Positions 1 through 5,602 of a stretch of 7,033 nucleotides of DNA are shown here, one piece after another. The position numbers were made by a program, and so were the translations under genes. The notes beneath the pieces were generated by a model that was not told the DNA's origin, did not search any database, and worked only from the letters and a program-made list of their open reading frames with translations. Each line of letters starts with the position of its first letter. Position 1 is the first letter of the stretch. The stretch is from assembly GCA_018061225.1 (NCBI GenBank), contig JAGOUK010000067.1, forward strand, positions 1 through 7,033, in the 5' to 3' direction. The DNA is from Candidatus Omnitrophota bacterium. GTDB lineage: Bacteria > Omnitrophota > Gorgyraeia > 2-02-FULL-51-18 > JAGOUK01.

Positions 1-648
1 GCCCTGCCCAAGACGCTTGATGCCGTGACGGACCTGCGATGCCCAGCCCGCGAATTCCTGCCCCAGGAAGATCGGTGTCGCGTCCTGAAGATGCGTGCGG
101 CCGATCTTGTTGATCTTGGCAAATTGTTTGGCTTTTTTCTCAAGTGTCACCGCCAGCGTTTCAAGCGCCGGGATCAGTGACTGCTTCACTTCGAGCAAAA
201 CGGAGACGTGGATCGCCGTGGGGATCACGTCGTTGGACGACTGCCCCTTGTTCACGTGATCGTTAGGATGGACTTTGCCCTTGGAGCCCAATTTGCGCGT
301 GGCGATATTGGCGATCACTTCGTTGGCATTCATGTTGGTGGAAGTGCCAGAGCCCGTCTGAAAGATATCGAGCGGAAAGTGCTTATCGTACTGACCGTCC
401 CGCACGGCAGCCGCGGCGGCGATGATGGCGGCGGCTTCTTTGGGCTTGAGACGCCCTAGCTTGAGATTGGCGCGGGCCGCCGACAGTTTCACTTGAGCGA
501 TCGCGTAGATAAAGATCCTGGGGAATCTCCGTCCGCTCACGGGAAAGTTCAGCACCGCCCGCTGCGTGGAGGCGCCGTGCAGCATATCCGCCGGAATCTT
601 CATCTCGCCCATCGAATCTGCCGCGATCCTAAACTTAGACTGAGCCAT
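1..648 (-). CDS. fumC: Class II fumarate hydratase, N-terminal 216 residues (cut by window edge)
   Basis: This is the N-terminal part of the iron-independent fumarase that interconverts fumarate and L-malate in the cytoplasmic TCA cycle. I translated it by hand: it opens MAQSKFRIAADSMGEMKIPA and stays open for 216 codons to the left edge. Family landmarks are the substrate-binding TGSGTSTN at about residues 98-105, KVHPNDHVNKGQSSNDV at 126-141, and GRTHLQDATP at 183-192, whose His186 matches the conserved active-site His. The family is about 460 residues, so roughly half is missing, including the mobile serine loop. The ATG at 648 is chosen because GGGAGG lies 4 bases upstream; an in-frame ATG at 660 has no such site. 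Aspartase and argininosuccinate lyase belong to the same superfamily, but the N-terminal half reads as fumarase. It lies 74 bases downstream of a membrane-protein gene on the same strand and may share its transcript. Confidence 0.95.
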   Translation of the reverse strand, partial: MAQSKFRIAADSMGEMKIPADMLHGASTQRAVLNFPVSGRRFPRIFIYAIAQVKLSAARANLKLGRLKPKEAAAIIAAAAAVRDGQYDKHFPLDIFQTGSGTSTNMNANEVIANIATRKLGSKGKVHPNDHVNKGQSSNDVIPTAIHVSVLLEVKQSLIPALETLAVTLEKKAKQFAKINKIGRTHLQDATPIFLGQEFAGWASQVRHGIKRLGQG

Positions 649-652
649 GCTG

Positions 653-658
653 CCTCCC
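653..658 (-). promoter_or_regulatory. Ribosome binding site of fumC
   Basis: GGGAGG on the minus strand sits 4 bases before the ATG at 648. It decides between two in-frame ATGs: the one at 660 would place this site inside the coding region and has no Shine-Dalgarno of its own. Confidence 0.7.
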
Positions 659-722
659 ATGCTTTGCTGATTTGATCTTTACAAAAAAGCGGTCCGAATC
701 CGATACAAAACTTGCGCTGATT

Positions 723-1343
723 CTACTTGAATTCACCTTCATTGGAAATCCGCTTGGGCTGGTCCCCCGGGGCGTCTTCGCGCGTCTCAACCACTACCGT
801 TTCGATCACGTTATCCGAATCAGCCTGACGCGTTCCTGTTCTCCCGCCAGCGCCTGGACCGTAGCCCGGCCCGCGGCGGCCGGCAAGCCAAACAGCATAA
901 ACCCGCATGCCCCTGGCGATAAAGATCGCAACCAACAGCACGACCGCCTGATCCCATTCGGACCTGAACACTGATCCGATCACCGCCAGCGGCGCGGCCA
1001 AAGGCGCGATCAGGACAGCCGGGGCCGATAACAACCCCACCCATTTCCATAGCAGCAAAAAACTCAGCATCCAAAGCCCCAGCCCGTAGACTGAAGCGAT
1101 GAATAACGCCGGCCCCGAAAGCCAGACTCTCCATTCCCGCACCAGCGACATCGGCAGAATCCCCACGGCATACACGCCGACACCCAACACCGCCAAACGG
1201 CTGATCAGGGGGAGTATCCACTCGCTGACTTGCGCCAAGCCCCAAAAAAATCCGGCGGCCACAACGGCCGCGCCGATGAGCACCGTCCAAAACGCGAGGG
1301 CCATATTGGGCCCGCCTGAATAAAAAAACATCCTTGAACGCAT
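723..1343 (-). CDS. Unrecognised polytopic membrane protein, about five membrane segments
   Basis: I do not recognise a family. From the ATG at 1343 the protein is 206 residues. Hydrophobic stretches, likely membrane-spanning, lie at about residues 16-36, 42-64, 74-98, 101-126 and 131-153. A Gly/Arg-rich hydrophilic tail of about 50 residues follows, ending in an acidic and polar stretch (VIETVVVETREDAPGD). The start is uncertain. I choose 1343 because a perfect TATAAT ends 6 bases before it. In-frame ATGs at 1331 and 1304 also exist; the latter gives MALAFWTVLIG, a natural start for an inner-membrane protein, but has only a weak purine-rich site. The frame stays open further upstream to about 1454, but that would run through the promoter. 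It is divergent from the MEKHLA gene and precedes fumC on the same strand. Function unknown. Confidence 0.7.
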   Translation of the reverse strand: MRSRMFFYSGGPNMALAFWTVLIGAAVVAAGFFWGLAQVSEWILPLISRLAVLGVGVYAVGILPMSLVREWRVWLSGPALFIASVYGLGLWMLSFLLLWKWVGLLSAPAVLIAPLAAPLAVIGSVFRSEWDQAVVLLVAIFIARGMRVYAVWLAGRRGPGYGPGAGGRTGTRQADSDNVIETVVVETREDAPGDQPKRISNEGEFK

Positions 1344-1349
1344 CCGGCA

Positions 1350-1355
1350 ATTATA
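1350..1355 (-). promoter_or_regulatory. -10 box for the membrane-protein gene
   Basis: A perfect TATAAT on the minus strand is followed by TGCCGG and then the ATG at 1343. No good -35 hexamer is found 16-18 bases upstream. Transcription would be expected to begin at or next to the ATG, giving a leaderless message. Confidence 0.5.
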
Positions 1356-1408
1356 ACCCCGAACACCGCCGAAGAGGAGGTCAGATTTGCCTGCTCCGCA
1401 CCCAACCC

Positions 1409-1437
1409 TTGCATGCCGTCCGCGTATCCGGTAATTT
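1409..1437 (+). promoter_or_regulatory. Sigma70-like promoter for the MEKHLA gene
   Basis: TTGCAT at 1409-1414, a 17-base spacer and TAATTT at 1432-1437 form a reasonable promoter. The -10 ends 6 bases before the GTG start at 1444, and no Shine-Dalgarno lies between, so a leaderless message is suggested. Confidence 0.45.
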
Positions 1438-1443
1438 GATGCC

Positions 1444-1926
1444 GTGACAAACACCCACAGCGCTCCGACATTCGCTCAACTCATCCCCCAAACACGTCTC
1501 ATGATGGAGTCGTACCGCCGCGTCCTGGGAGAAGACCTCTTCGCGGGCATCGATCTCACGGCAGATCCAACATCCGCCGCCAAAGCACTTTTTGAAGCGC
1601 CTTTTGTCCTGGCCTCCTCCGATGCCGCTCCCGACCCCATCCTGACTTACGGCAACCGCCGCGCGTTGGAATTGTGGGAATTGGATTGGCCTTCCCTCAC
1701 CTCGCTGCCGGGTCGGCACACGGCGGAAGCGCCGGAGCGGGACGAGCGGGAAAGATTTTTGTCAGAGGTGCGCGCGAATGGGTTTGTGAGGAATTACAGC
1801 GGAATACGCGTCACCCGCACCGGACGCCGCTTCCGAATCCGGAATGCCGTTGTGTGGAATCTGACCAATGCAAACGGCCGTTTCGCCGGCCAAGCCGCGC
1901 GTTTCGCCGACTGGGACTGGCTCTAA
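1444..1926 (+). CDS. Stand-alone MEKHLA-domain protein
   Basis: The 160-residue protein is almost entirely a MEKHLA domain, a PAS-related fold known from the C-terminus of plant HD-ZIP III factors and from small bacterial proteins. Visible family features are TRLMMESYRRVLGEDLF at residues 18-33, ALFEAPFVLASSDAAPDPIL at 48-67, YGNRRALELWELDW at 69-82, LPGRHTAEA at 88-96, ERERFL at 101-106, GFVRNYSGIRVTRTGRRFRI at 113-132 and AVVWNL at 135-140. There is no DNA-binding or catalytic partner domain and no signal peptide, so it is probably cytoplasmic. Ligand and role are unknown; by analogy with PAS a small-molecule or redox sensing role is possible. The GTG at 1444 is chosen because the family helix begins soon after it; an ATG at 1439 meets a stop after one further codon, and ATGs at 1501 and 1504 would cut the first helix. 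It is transcribed alone and ends at a hairpin. Confidence 0.9.
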   Translation: MTNTHSAPTFAQLIPQTRLMMESYRRVLGEDLFAGIDLTADPTSAAKALFEAPFVLASSDAAPDPILTYGNRRALELWELDWPSLTSLPGRHTAEAPERDERERFLSEVRANGFVRNYSGIRVTRTGRRFRIRNAVVWNLTNANGRFAGQAARFADWDWL

Positions 1927-1932
1927 ACCCCT

Positions 1933-1958
1933 CCCCCTCGGACGACGTCCGGCGGGGG
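1933..1958. terminator. GC-rich hairpin between convergent genes
   Basis: Between the MEKHLA stop and the DUF309 stop lies CCCCC (1933-1937), CGGAC (1939-1943), a GAC loop, GTCCG (1947-1951) and GGGGG (1954-1958). The two 5-bp stems are separated by a small internal loop. It reads on both strands and fills most of the 41-base gap. There is no T tract on either side, so it is not a classical intrinsic terminator. It may act as a pause, an RNA 3' stabiliser or part of a factor-dependent terminator. Confidence 0.5.
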
Positions 1959-1967
1959 TGGACTGAG

Positions 1968-2357
1968 TTAGGCGGTGGAGTCGAGCCAGAGCTTGAGTTG
2001 AGGCTGGCGTGTGGCGGTGAAGTCGTCGGTGTTGAGGACTTGATGCCGTGCCTGCTCCAGATCAGCGATGAGAGCCGCCACATCCAACCCTTGAGTCCTG
2101 GGGGCATAACGCTCCAGAATCGGCAGGCAGGTGGCAAGCAGACCAGCCGCGCCGCGAAGGTTGTGACGGCGAATATGTTCGAACACCGCCGCGGCCTGAA
2201 TCATTGCCTTATAAAAATCACTCAGCGCGTCATCCTTCGCCGTGGCCATCCAGAGCTTTTCCCATTCTTCATGCGCCTTGAAGAATTCTTTTTTGTTAAA
2301 AAGCTCGATGCCTTCAAAAAAAAGCGGATTCCACCGGCCAAAAATAAGTTCGCTCAT
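1968..2357 (-). CDS. DUF309 domain protein
   Basis: The 129-residue protein matches the small helical DUF309 family of unknown function. The diagnostic motif is FEGIELFNKKEFFKAHEEWE at residues 14-33, followed by KLW, and then AMIQAAAVFEHIRRHNLRGA at 51-70; the family typically shows a FN-x-G-x-x-x-EAHE-x-WE stretch and a following L/MIQ-A-A helix with H and GN-GA. The conserved His and Glu residues of the first motif (H29, E30, E33) are present. The start is fixed by a 4-base ATGA overlap with the stop of the upstream AsmA-like gene; no Shine-Dalgarno is well placed, so translation is probably coupled. It is the last gene of a three-gene operon. No signal peptide or membrane segment is seen, so a cytoplasmic location is likely. 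Its role beside an AsmA protein is unknown. Confidence 0.88.
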   Translation of the reverse strand: MSELIFGRWNPLFFEGIELFNKKEFFKAHEEWEKLWMATAKDDALSDFYKAMIQAAAVFEHIRRHNLRGAAGLLATCLPILERYAPRTQGLDVAALIADLEQARHQVLNTDDFTATRQPQLKLWLDSTA

Positions 2358-4189
2358 TGTTGATTTTTTTGGGACTCCAGCGCGGCGCCGGCGATGTTTT
2401 GTATCTGACTAAGCCAGCCGCCAGCCGAGGATCCGCCCCCGGCCGCGGGCGCGCCTTCCGCCGCAGGGGCTGTCCCGGCGGCCGTTGACGCCGAGGATCC
2501 GCCGAATGCCGCGCCAAGATTCAGCGCCTGACTCAAGAGCTCCTTGCCCGACTGCGGGATGATTCTCTTGCCGATCGCATCGAGATCGGGAAGCGCGGAG
2601 AATTTGCCGTTCCGATAACGAAGCTTGAGCGGCAGCTCCACCTGACTGGCCGCGTTGGCCAACACATTCACGAGCGGAACGCCGTCAAACATCGCCTTAG
2701 AAAAGGTCTGGTCCATTTGGATCGATCCTCTGCCCTCGTATGTCCCCTCAAGCGACAGGTCTCCGCTTGTCCCGGCGGAGAAGAAGTCCGTCGCGACCGA
2801 AAGATCGCGAATCAAGACAACGCCGTTCGAAATGTCAAAGGTGTGGCGAAACGGATTGAGCACCGTGCTCTGCTGTGTGAGTTTGGGCTTGTAAGAGGCG
2901 GGAAGCCGCGACTCCACCTCGGTCACGATACCGGGAAAAATCGAATCCAGCTTGCCCATCACCTCGCGGACAAGATTCATATTGAGCAAGAGCCCTGCCG
3001 GCAAATCCACGACCGCGCGGCCGTTCAGGTTCTTCTGAATCATCGGCCACTCAAAACTCGCGAAGCTCCCGTCAAACGCGGCGCCTAGCTCGCCTTCAAA
3101 CTGCGTTTTACCATCCTTGCCGGGGACCAAAAATTGCTCAATGCGTAATTTTTTAGCTTCCGCCTTGATCGAAGTCTGCCGCGTGCCCATCCAATCCCTG
3201 ACCACGCCGGAAGCGGCAACTGATCCGCCTGCCAGCTCGGCCGTGAGCGAGTTGAGCGTGACCGTCTTCGCGTCGGCCTGAGCCGACAGGTTGATGGCAC
3301 CGATCTCGGGACCGAATCCTTTGAGCGCCACACGGCCTCCGGCGATCTCCGCCTGGGCCAGATACTCCGGCTCGGACCCCGGCATCACCTTCAGCGACGG
3401 CAGCTTGATCGTGATCCGCCCCTCCGGGTTCTTTCTGAACGGCAAATCGCGCGCCGACGGGATCGCGTCCCCCATTGCCCGCCAATCCAAATCCGTGAGA
3501 TTCGTCTTCAGCACCACGTCTTTAAGTTCGGCGGCTCCGGTCACCAGCGCCCGGCCCTTGCCGGTTAAGTCCAGGTTCTGACCATTGGAAAAAATCGCCG
3601 CCTTGACCGCAAATTGCGCCTCCGAACCAAGTGCCAGATTCTTAAAATCAGCATCCAGCTGACGGATGGGGATGGTGATCGCCGGTTTGGCAGAGAGATC
3701 TATAAAGGTCACCTTGGCGCCGCGCAGCTTGACCGAATTAACCGCGAAGTCCACCGCGGCGGCGGCCGCGCCCGGTTTGGAGGCGGAGGTCTTCGAGTCG
3801 GAAGCAGACTTGGTGGCGCGCACACCGCCCACGCGAATCTGCCCGGCCGCGTCACGCGTCAACACGATCTGCGGCTCATTAATCTCCACGGAAGGGACCC
3901 GCACTTTTTTGGACAGCAACGCCATAACATCCACCGCGGCGGCTGCCCGCTGCACGGTGAGCGCCGTTTTGCCGTCTTCGCGTATCACGATGTCTTTGAC
4001 TTCGAGCGCCAGGGCGCCGTTCCAGGTTAGCCCTATCGAACCGATGCTCACGGGATTACCGACCGCCTCACTCAACTTCTGCTCGATCAGGGGCCGGTAA
4101 CGGTTCGCGTCAAATGTCGCGATGAACACCGCTCCCGCGCCGGCGGCCAGAACCAGAATAACAACTAGCATAATGAAGATTTTTTTCAT
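2354..4189 (-). CDS. AsmA family envelope protein
   Basis: The 611-residue protein has a single N-terminal membrane anchor at about residues 4-25 after MKK, then a long beta-rich region, as in AsmA/TamB-type proteins, which are inner-membrane-anchored periplasmic proteins now viewed as bridges for phospholipid movement to the outer membrane. AsmA-like features are FDANRYRPLIEQKLSEAVG at 26-44, IGLTWNGALALEVKDIVIR at 52-70, VPSVEINEPQIVLTRDAAG at 98-116, and a C-terminal stretch with DISNGVVLIRDLSVATDFFS. Length is close to E. coli AsmA (about 617). Two low-complexity linkers are visible: Ser/Lys/Ala at about 125-145 and Ala/Gly/Ser at 563-591. AAGGA lies 7 bases before the ATG. It starts 14 bases after the DUF4126 stop and overlaps the DUF309 start, so it is the middle gene of an operon. 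Which AsmA subgroup it belongs to is not clear, so I give no symbol. Confidence 0.9.
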   Translation of the reverse strand: MKKIFIMLVVILVLAAGAGAVFIATFDANRYRPLIEQKLSEAVGNPVSIGSIGLTWNGALALEVKDIVIREDGKTALTVQRAAAAVDVMALLSKKVRVPSVEINEPQIVLTRDAAGQIRVGGVRATKSASDSKTSASKPGAAAAAVDFAVNSVKLRGAKVTFIDLSAKPAITIPIRQLDADFKNLALGSEAQFAVKAAIFSNGQNLDLTGKGRALVTGAAELKDVVLKTNLTDLDWRAMGDAIPSARDLPFRKNPEGRITIKLPSLKVMPGSEPEYLAQAEIAGGRVALKGFGPEIGAINLSAQADAKTVTLNSLTAELAGGSVAASGVVRDWMGTRQTSIKAEAKKLRIEQFLVPGKDGKTQFEGELGAAFDGSFASFEWPMIQKNLNGRAVVDLPAGLLLNMNLVREVMGKLDSIFPGIVTEVESRLPASYKPKLTQQSTVLNPFRHTFDISNGVVLIRDLSVATDFFSAGTSGDLSLEGTYEGRGSIQMDQTFSKAMFDGVPLVNVLANAASQVELPLKLRYRNGKFSALPDLDAIGKRIIPQSGKELLSQALNLGAAFGGSSASTAAGTAPAAEGAPAAGGGSSAGGWLSQIQNIAGAALESQKNQQ

Positions 4190-4203
4190 GTGAGTTTCCT
4201 TGA

Positions 4204-4866
4204 TTACGAGCTCTGAGTTGACGAAGTTTCTACTTTTGAATCTTTGATGTCCGCGGCGATATTGGCGGGGGTCGTTTTGCGCCCCAGACCAAACACGGCC
4301 TTAAAAAGCTTTTTGACAAATTTCCAGAGCAGCCGCAGAACGAAGTAGGAAAGGATGAGGATGAGAACGATGGCTGCAACTGCCAGCCAGGGATGTTGAA
4401 TAAAAAACCAGAACATTCCAAACACCGCTGAATCCTCCGCCAGACTGGCTGTGATATTGGAGAAGGGTTCCGGGGAAGTGTTGATCGCGAGGCGGGAGGA
4501 AGCCTTCAAGGCGTGCATGTTGAGAGCGAAGGTTCCCGCGCCCATCGAAAGCGCCGTCTGCGCGACGGGCCCGAGCTCGGATCCGGCCATGTAGCCCATA
4601 CCCGCGGCAGCGGCCGGCCGTATGATGGTGTGAAAGGAATCCCAGAAGGAATCCACAAAAGGGACCTTGTCGGCCACAAATTCGATAACGTAAAGGAGGA
4701 TGGCCGCGCCTATGATCAGCGGATGCTCGATAACTTTGAGGTCACCCGGTAAAGGCAACATGCCCAAACGGCCGCAAATGCCGGCGAGCGCGACGGCTAG
4801 ATACAGATTGAGGCCGGACGCCCATCCGATCAATGCAACTGAGGCGTATTGCTGAATTGCTTGCAT
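4204..4866 (-). CDS. DUF4126 membrane protein
   Basis: From the ATG at 4866 the protein is 220 residues and opens MQAIQQYASVALIGWASGLN, the usual opening of DUF4126 membrane proteins (a first helix with a small-residue GWASGLNLYL motif). Further family-like text is DKVPFVDSFWDSFHTIIRPA, then small-residue-rich helices (GMGYMAGSELGPVAQTALSM), KASSRLAINTSPEPFSN and a final helix followed by a Lys-rich cytoplasmic tail. I count about five or six hydrophobic segments. Function is unknown. The frame stays open upstream to 4956, but that part overlaps the promoter region and lacks the family sequence, so the ATG at 4866 is preferred; it has no Shine-Dalgarno, and an extended -10 box ends 7 bases before it. 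It is the first gene of the operon with the AsmA-like and DUF309 genes, which suggests an envelope-related role by association only. Confidence 0.88.
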   Translation of the reverse strand: MQAIQQYASVALIGWASGLNLYLAVALAGICGRLGMLPLPGDLKVIEHPLIIGAAILLYVIEFVADKVPFVDSFWDSFHTIIRPAAAAGMGYMAGSELGPVAQTALSMGAGTFALNMHALKASSRLAINTSPEPFSNITASLAEDSAVFGMFWFFIQHPWLAVAAIVLILILSYFVLRLLWKFVKKLFKAVFGLGRKTTPANIAADIKDSKVETSSTQSS

Positions 4867-4873
4867 GCCGATT

Positions 4874-4882
4874 AGTGTATCA
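4874..4882 (-). promoter_or_regulatory. Extended -10 promoter for the DUF4126-AsmA-DUF309 operon
   Basis: On the minus strand TGA precedes TACACT (4879-4874), forming an extended -10 (TGn) element. AATCGGC then separates it from the ATG at 4866. No clear -35 is seen, which is common with extended -10 promoters. The spacing implies a message starting at or next to the ATG. Confidence 0.4.
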
Positions 4883-4886
4883 TGCC

Positions 4887-4914
4887 TTGACTTTCCCGCG
4901 TCCTGTCCTAGAAT
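4887..4914 (+). promoter_or_regulatory. Sigma70-like promoter for the cyclophilin gene
   Basis: TTGACT at 4887-4892, a 16-base spacer and TAGAAT at 4909-4914 make the best promoter in the window (5 of 6 matches in each box). The -10 ends 7 bases before the ATG at 4922, with no Shine-Dalgarno between. It shares a 55-base divergent region with the operon promoter on the other strand. Confidence 0.65.
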
Positions 4915-4921
4915 GTCCCGC

Positions 4922-5548
4922 ATGCACAAATACTTTTCATTCCCACTCATCATCACATTGGGCGCGATTCTCGCGCTCTATCTGTTTATTCCGAAGGAGA
5001 ACGCCATGGCCAGCGGCACGACACCCACACCCAATTCCGGTTCATCATCCTCATCCATTCAGCTCCCCGATGTGGTCAAAGTCCGCATCACGACCAATCT
5101 GGGTGTCATTGAAGGCGACCTTTACGGCAAGCAAGTCCCCAAGACGGTCGGCAACTTTGTCACGCTGGCTCAAAAGGGATTTTATGACGGGATCATCTTC
5201 CATCGCGTGATCCCCGACTTCATGATTCAGACCGGAGATCCCGACGGTACAGGCATGGGCGGACCGGGCTATAAATTCGCTGATGAGTTCGCGGCGGGCC
5301 TCACGCACAGCGGACCTGGGATTTTTTCTATGGCCAACTCGGGCCCCAACACCAACGGCAGCCAGTTTTTTATCACGGACAAGGCGACGCCTTGGCTGGA
5401 TCGCAAACATTCCGTGTTCGGTAAGGTGACCACAGGTCTGGATGTGGTGCACAAGATCGCCACGGCGCCCACCGGCCGCAACGACAGACCCCAATCCGAG
5501 ATCCGGATGGAAAAGGTTGAGATCCTGAACGTTCCCGCCGCAGCTTAA
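4922..5548 (+). CDS. Cyclophilin-type peptidyl-prolyl cis-trans isomerase with signal peptide
   Basis: The protein catalyses cis-trans isomerisation of X-Pro bonds and assists folding. From the ATG at 4922 it is 208 residues. Residues 1-30 form a signal peptide: MHKY, a hydrophobic core FSFPLIITLGAILALYLF, and a c-region ending AMA before SGTT, an AxA-type signal peptidase I site. A Ser/Thr/Pro-rich linker follows to about 48, then a complete cyclophilin domain at about 52-204. Catalytic and binding residues all seem present: FHRVIPDFMIQTGDP at 93-107 (R95, F100, Q103), NGSQFFIT at 145-152 (Q148, F150), PWLDRKH at 157-163 (W158, H163). The Trp matches human CypA W121, which many bacterial cyclophilins replace. 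The ATG at 4913 overlaps the -10 box. The ATG at 5006 has a far better ribosome site and would give a cytoplasmic 180-residue form. The gene is transcribed alone and ends at a strong terminator. Confidence 0.93.
   Translation: MHKYFSFPLIITLGAILALYLFIPKENAMASGTTPTPNSGSSSSSIQLPDVVKVRITTNLGVIEGDLYGKQVPKTVGNFVTLAQKGFYDGIIFHRVIPDFMIQTGDPDGTGMGGPGYKFADEFAAGLTHSGPGIFSMANSGPNTNGSQFFITDKATPWLDRKHSVFGKVTTGLDVVHKIATAPTGRNDRPQSEIRMEKVEILNVPAAA
4993..4999 (+). promoter_or_regulatory. Internal Shine-Dalgarno before second in-frame ATG of the cyclophilin
   Basis: GAAGGAG lies 6 bases before the in-frame ATG at 5006 (Met29 of the long form). This is the strongest ribosome binding site in the window, while the upstream ATGs at 4913 and 4922 have none. 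Translation from here would skip the signal peptide and begin MASGTTPTPNSG. Confidence 0.55.
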
Positions 5549-5561
5549 TACCTCTTCAAAC

Positions 5562-5600
5562 AAAACGGACGCAGCCAATACCGGCCGCGTCCGTTTTTTT
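5562..5600. terminator. Bidirectional intrinsic terminator
   Basis: AAAACGGACGC (5562-5572) pairs perfectly with GCGTCCGTTTT (5587-5597), with a 14-base loop and a run of seven T at 5594-5600 on the plus strand. On the minus strand the stem is followed by TTTTGTTTG. It lies 13 bases after the cyclophilin stop and 5 bases beyond the rlmI stop, so it can end both convergent transcripts. Confidence 0.9.
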
Positions 5601-5602
5601 GT

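Noticed and set aside
683..702. Possible intrinsic terminator on the minus strand between the membrane-protein gene and fumC (CGG/CCG stem, then six T).
   Set aside because: The stem is just 3 bp with a 7-base loop, too weak to call. The T run alone does not show that the two genes are separate transcripts.
649..722. Separate promoter for fumC (TGTAAAGAT-like -10 at about 677-685 on the minus strand).
   Set aside because: No acceptable -35 at the right distance and a poor -10 match; read-through from the upstream gene is as likely.
820..1350. Minus-strand open frame of 176 codons overlapping the membrane-protein gene in another frame.
   Set aside because: The Arg/Gly/Cys-rich translation has no domain, whereas the overlapping frame gives clean membrane helices.
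18..1448. The 12-base string TTGATGCCGTGA occurs both inside fumC and at the MEKHLA start, with a similar string near 2040.
   Set aside because: The copies lie in unrelated contexts, do not extend beyond about a dozen bases and have no regular spacing, so chance is the simplest explanation.
1674..2363. Plus-strand open frame of 229 codons running from the MEKHLA gene across the opposite-strand DUF309 gene.
   Set aside because: It crosses a convergent junction with a hairpin and both halves are explained by recognised families in other frames.
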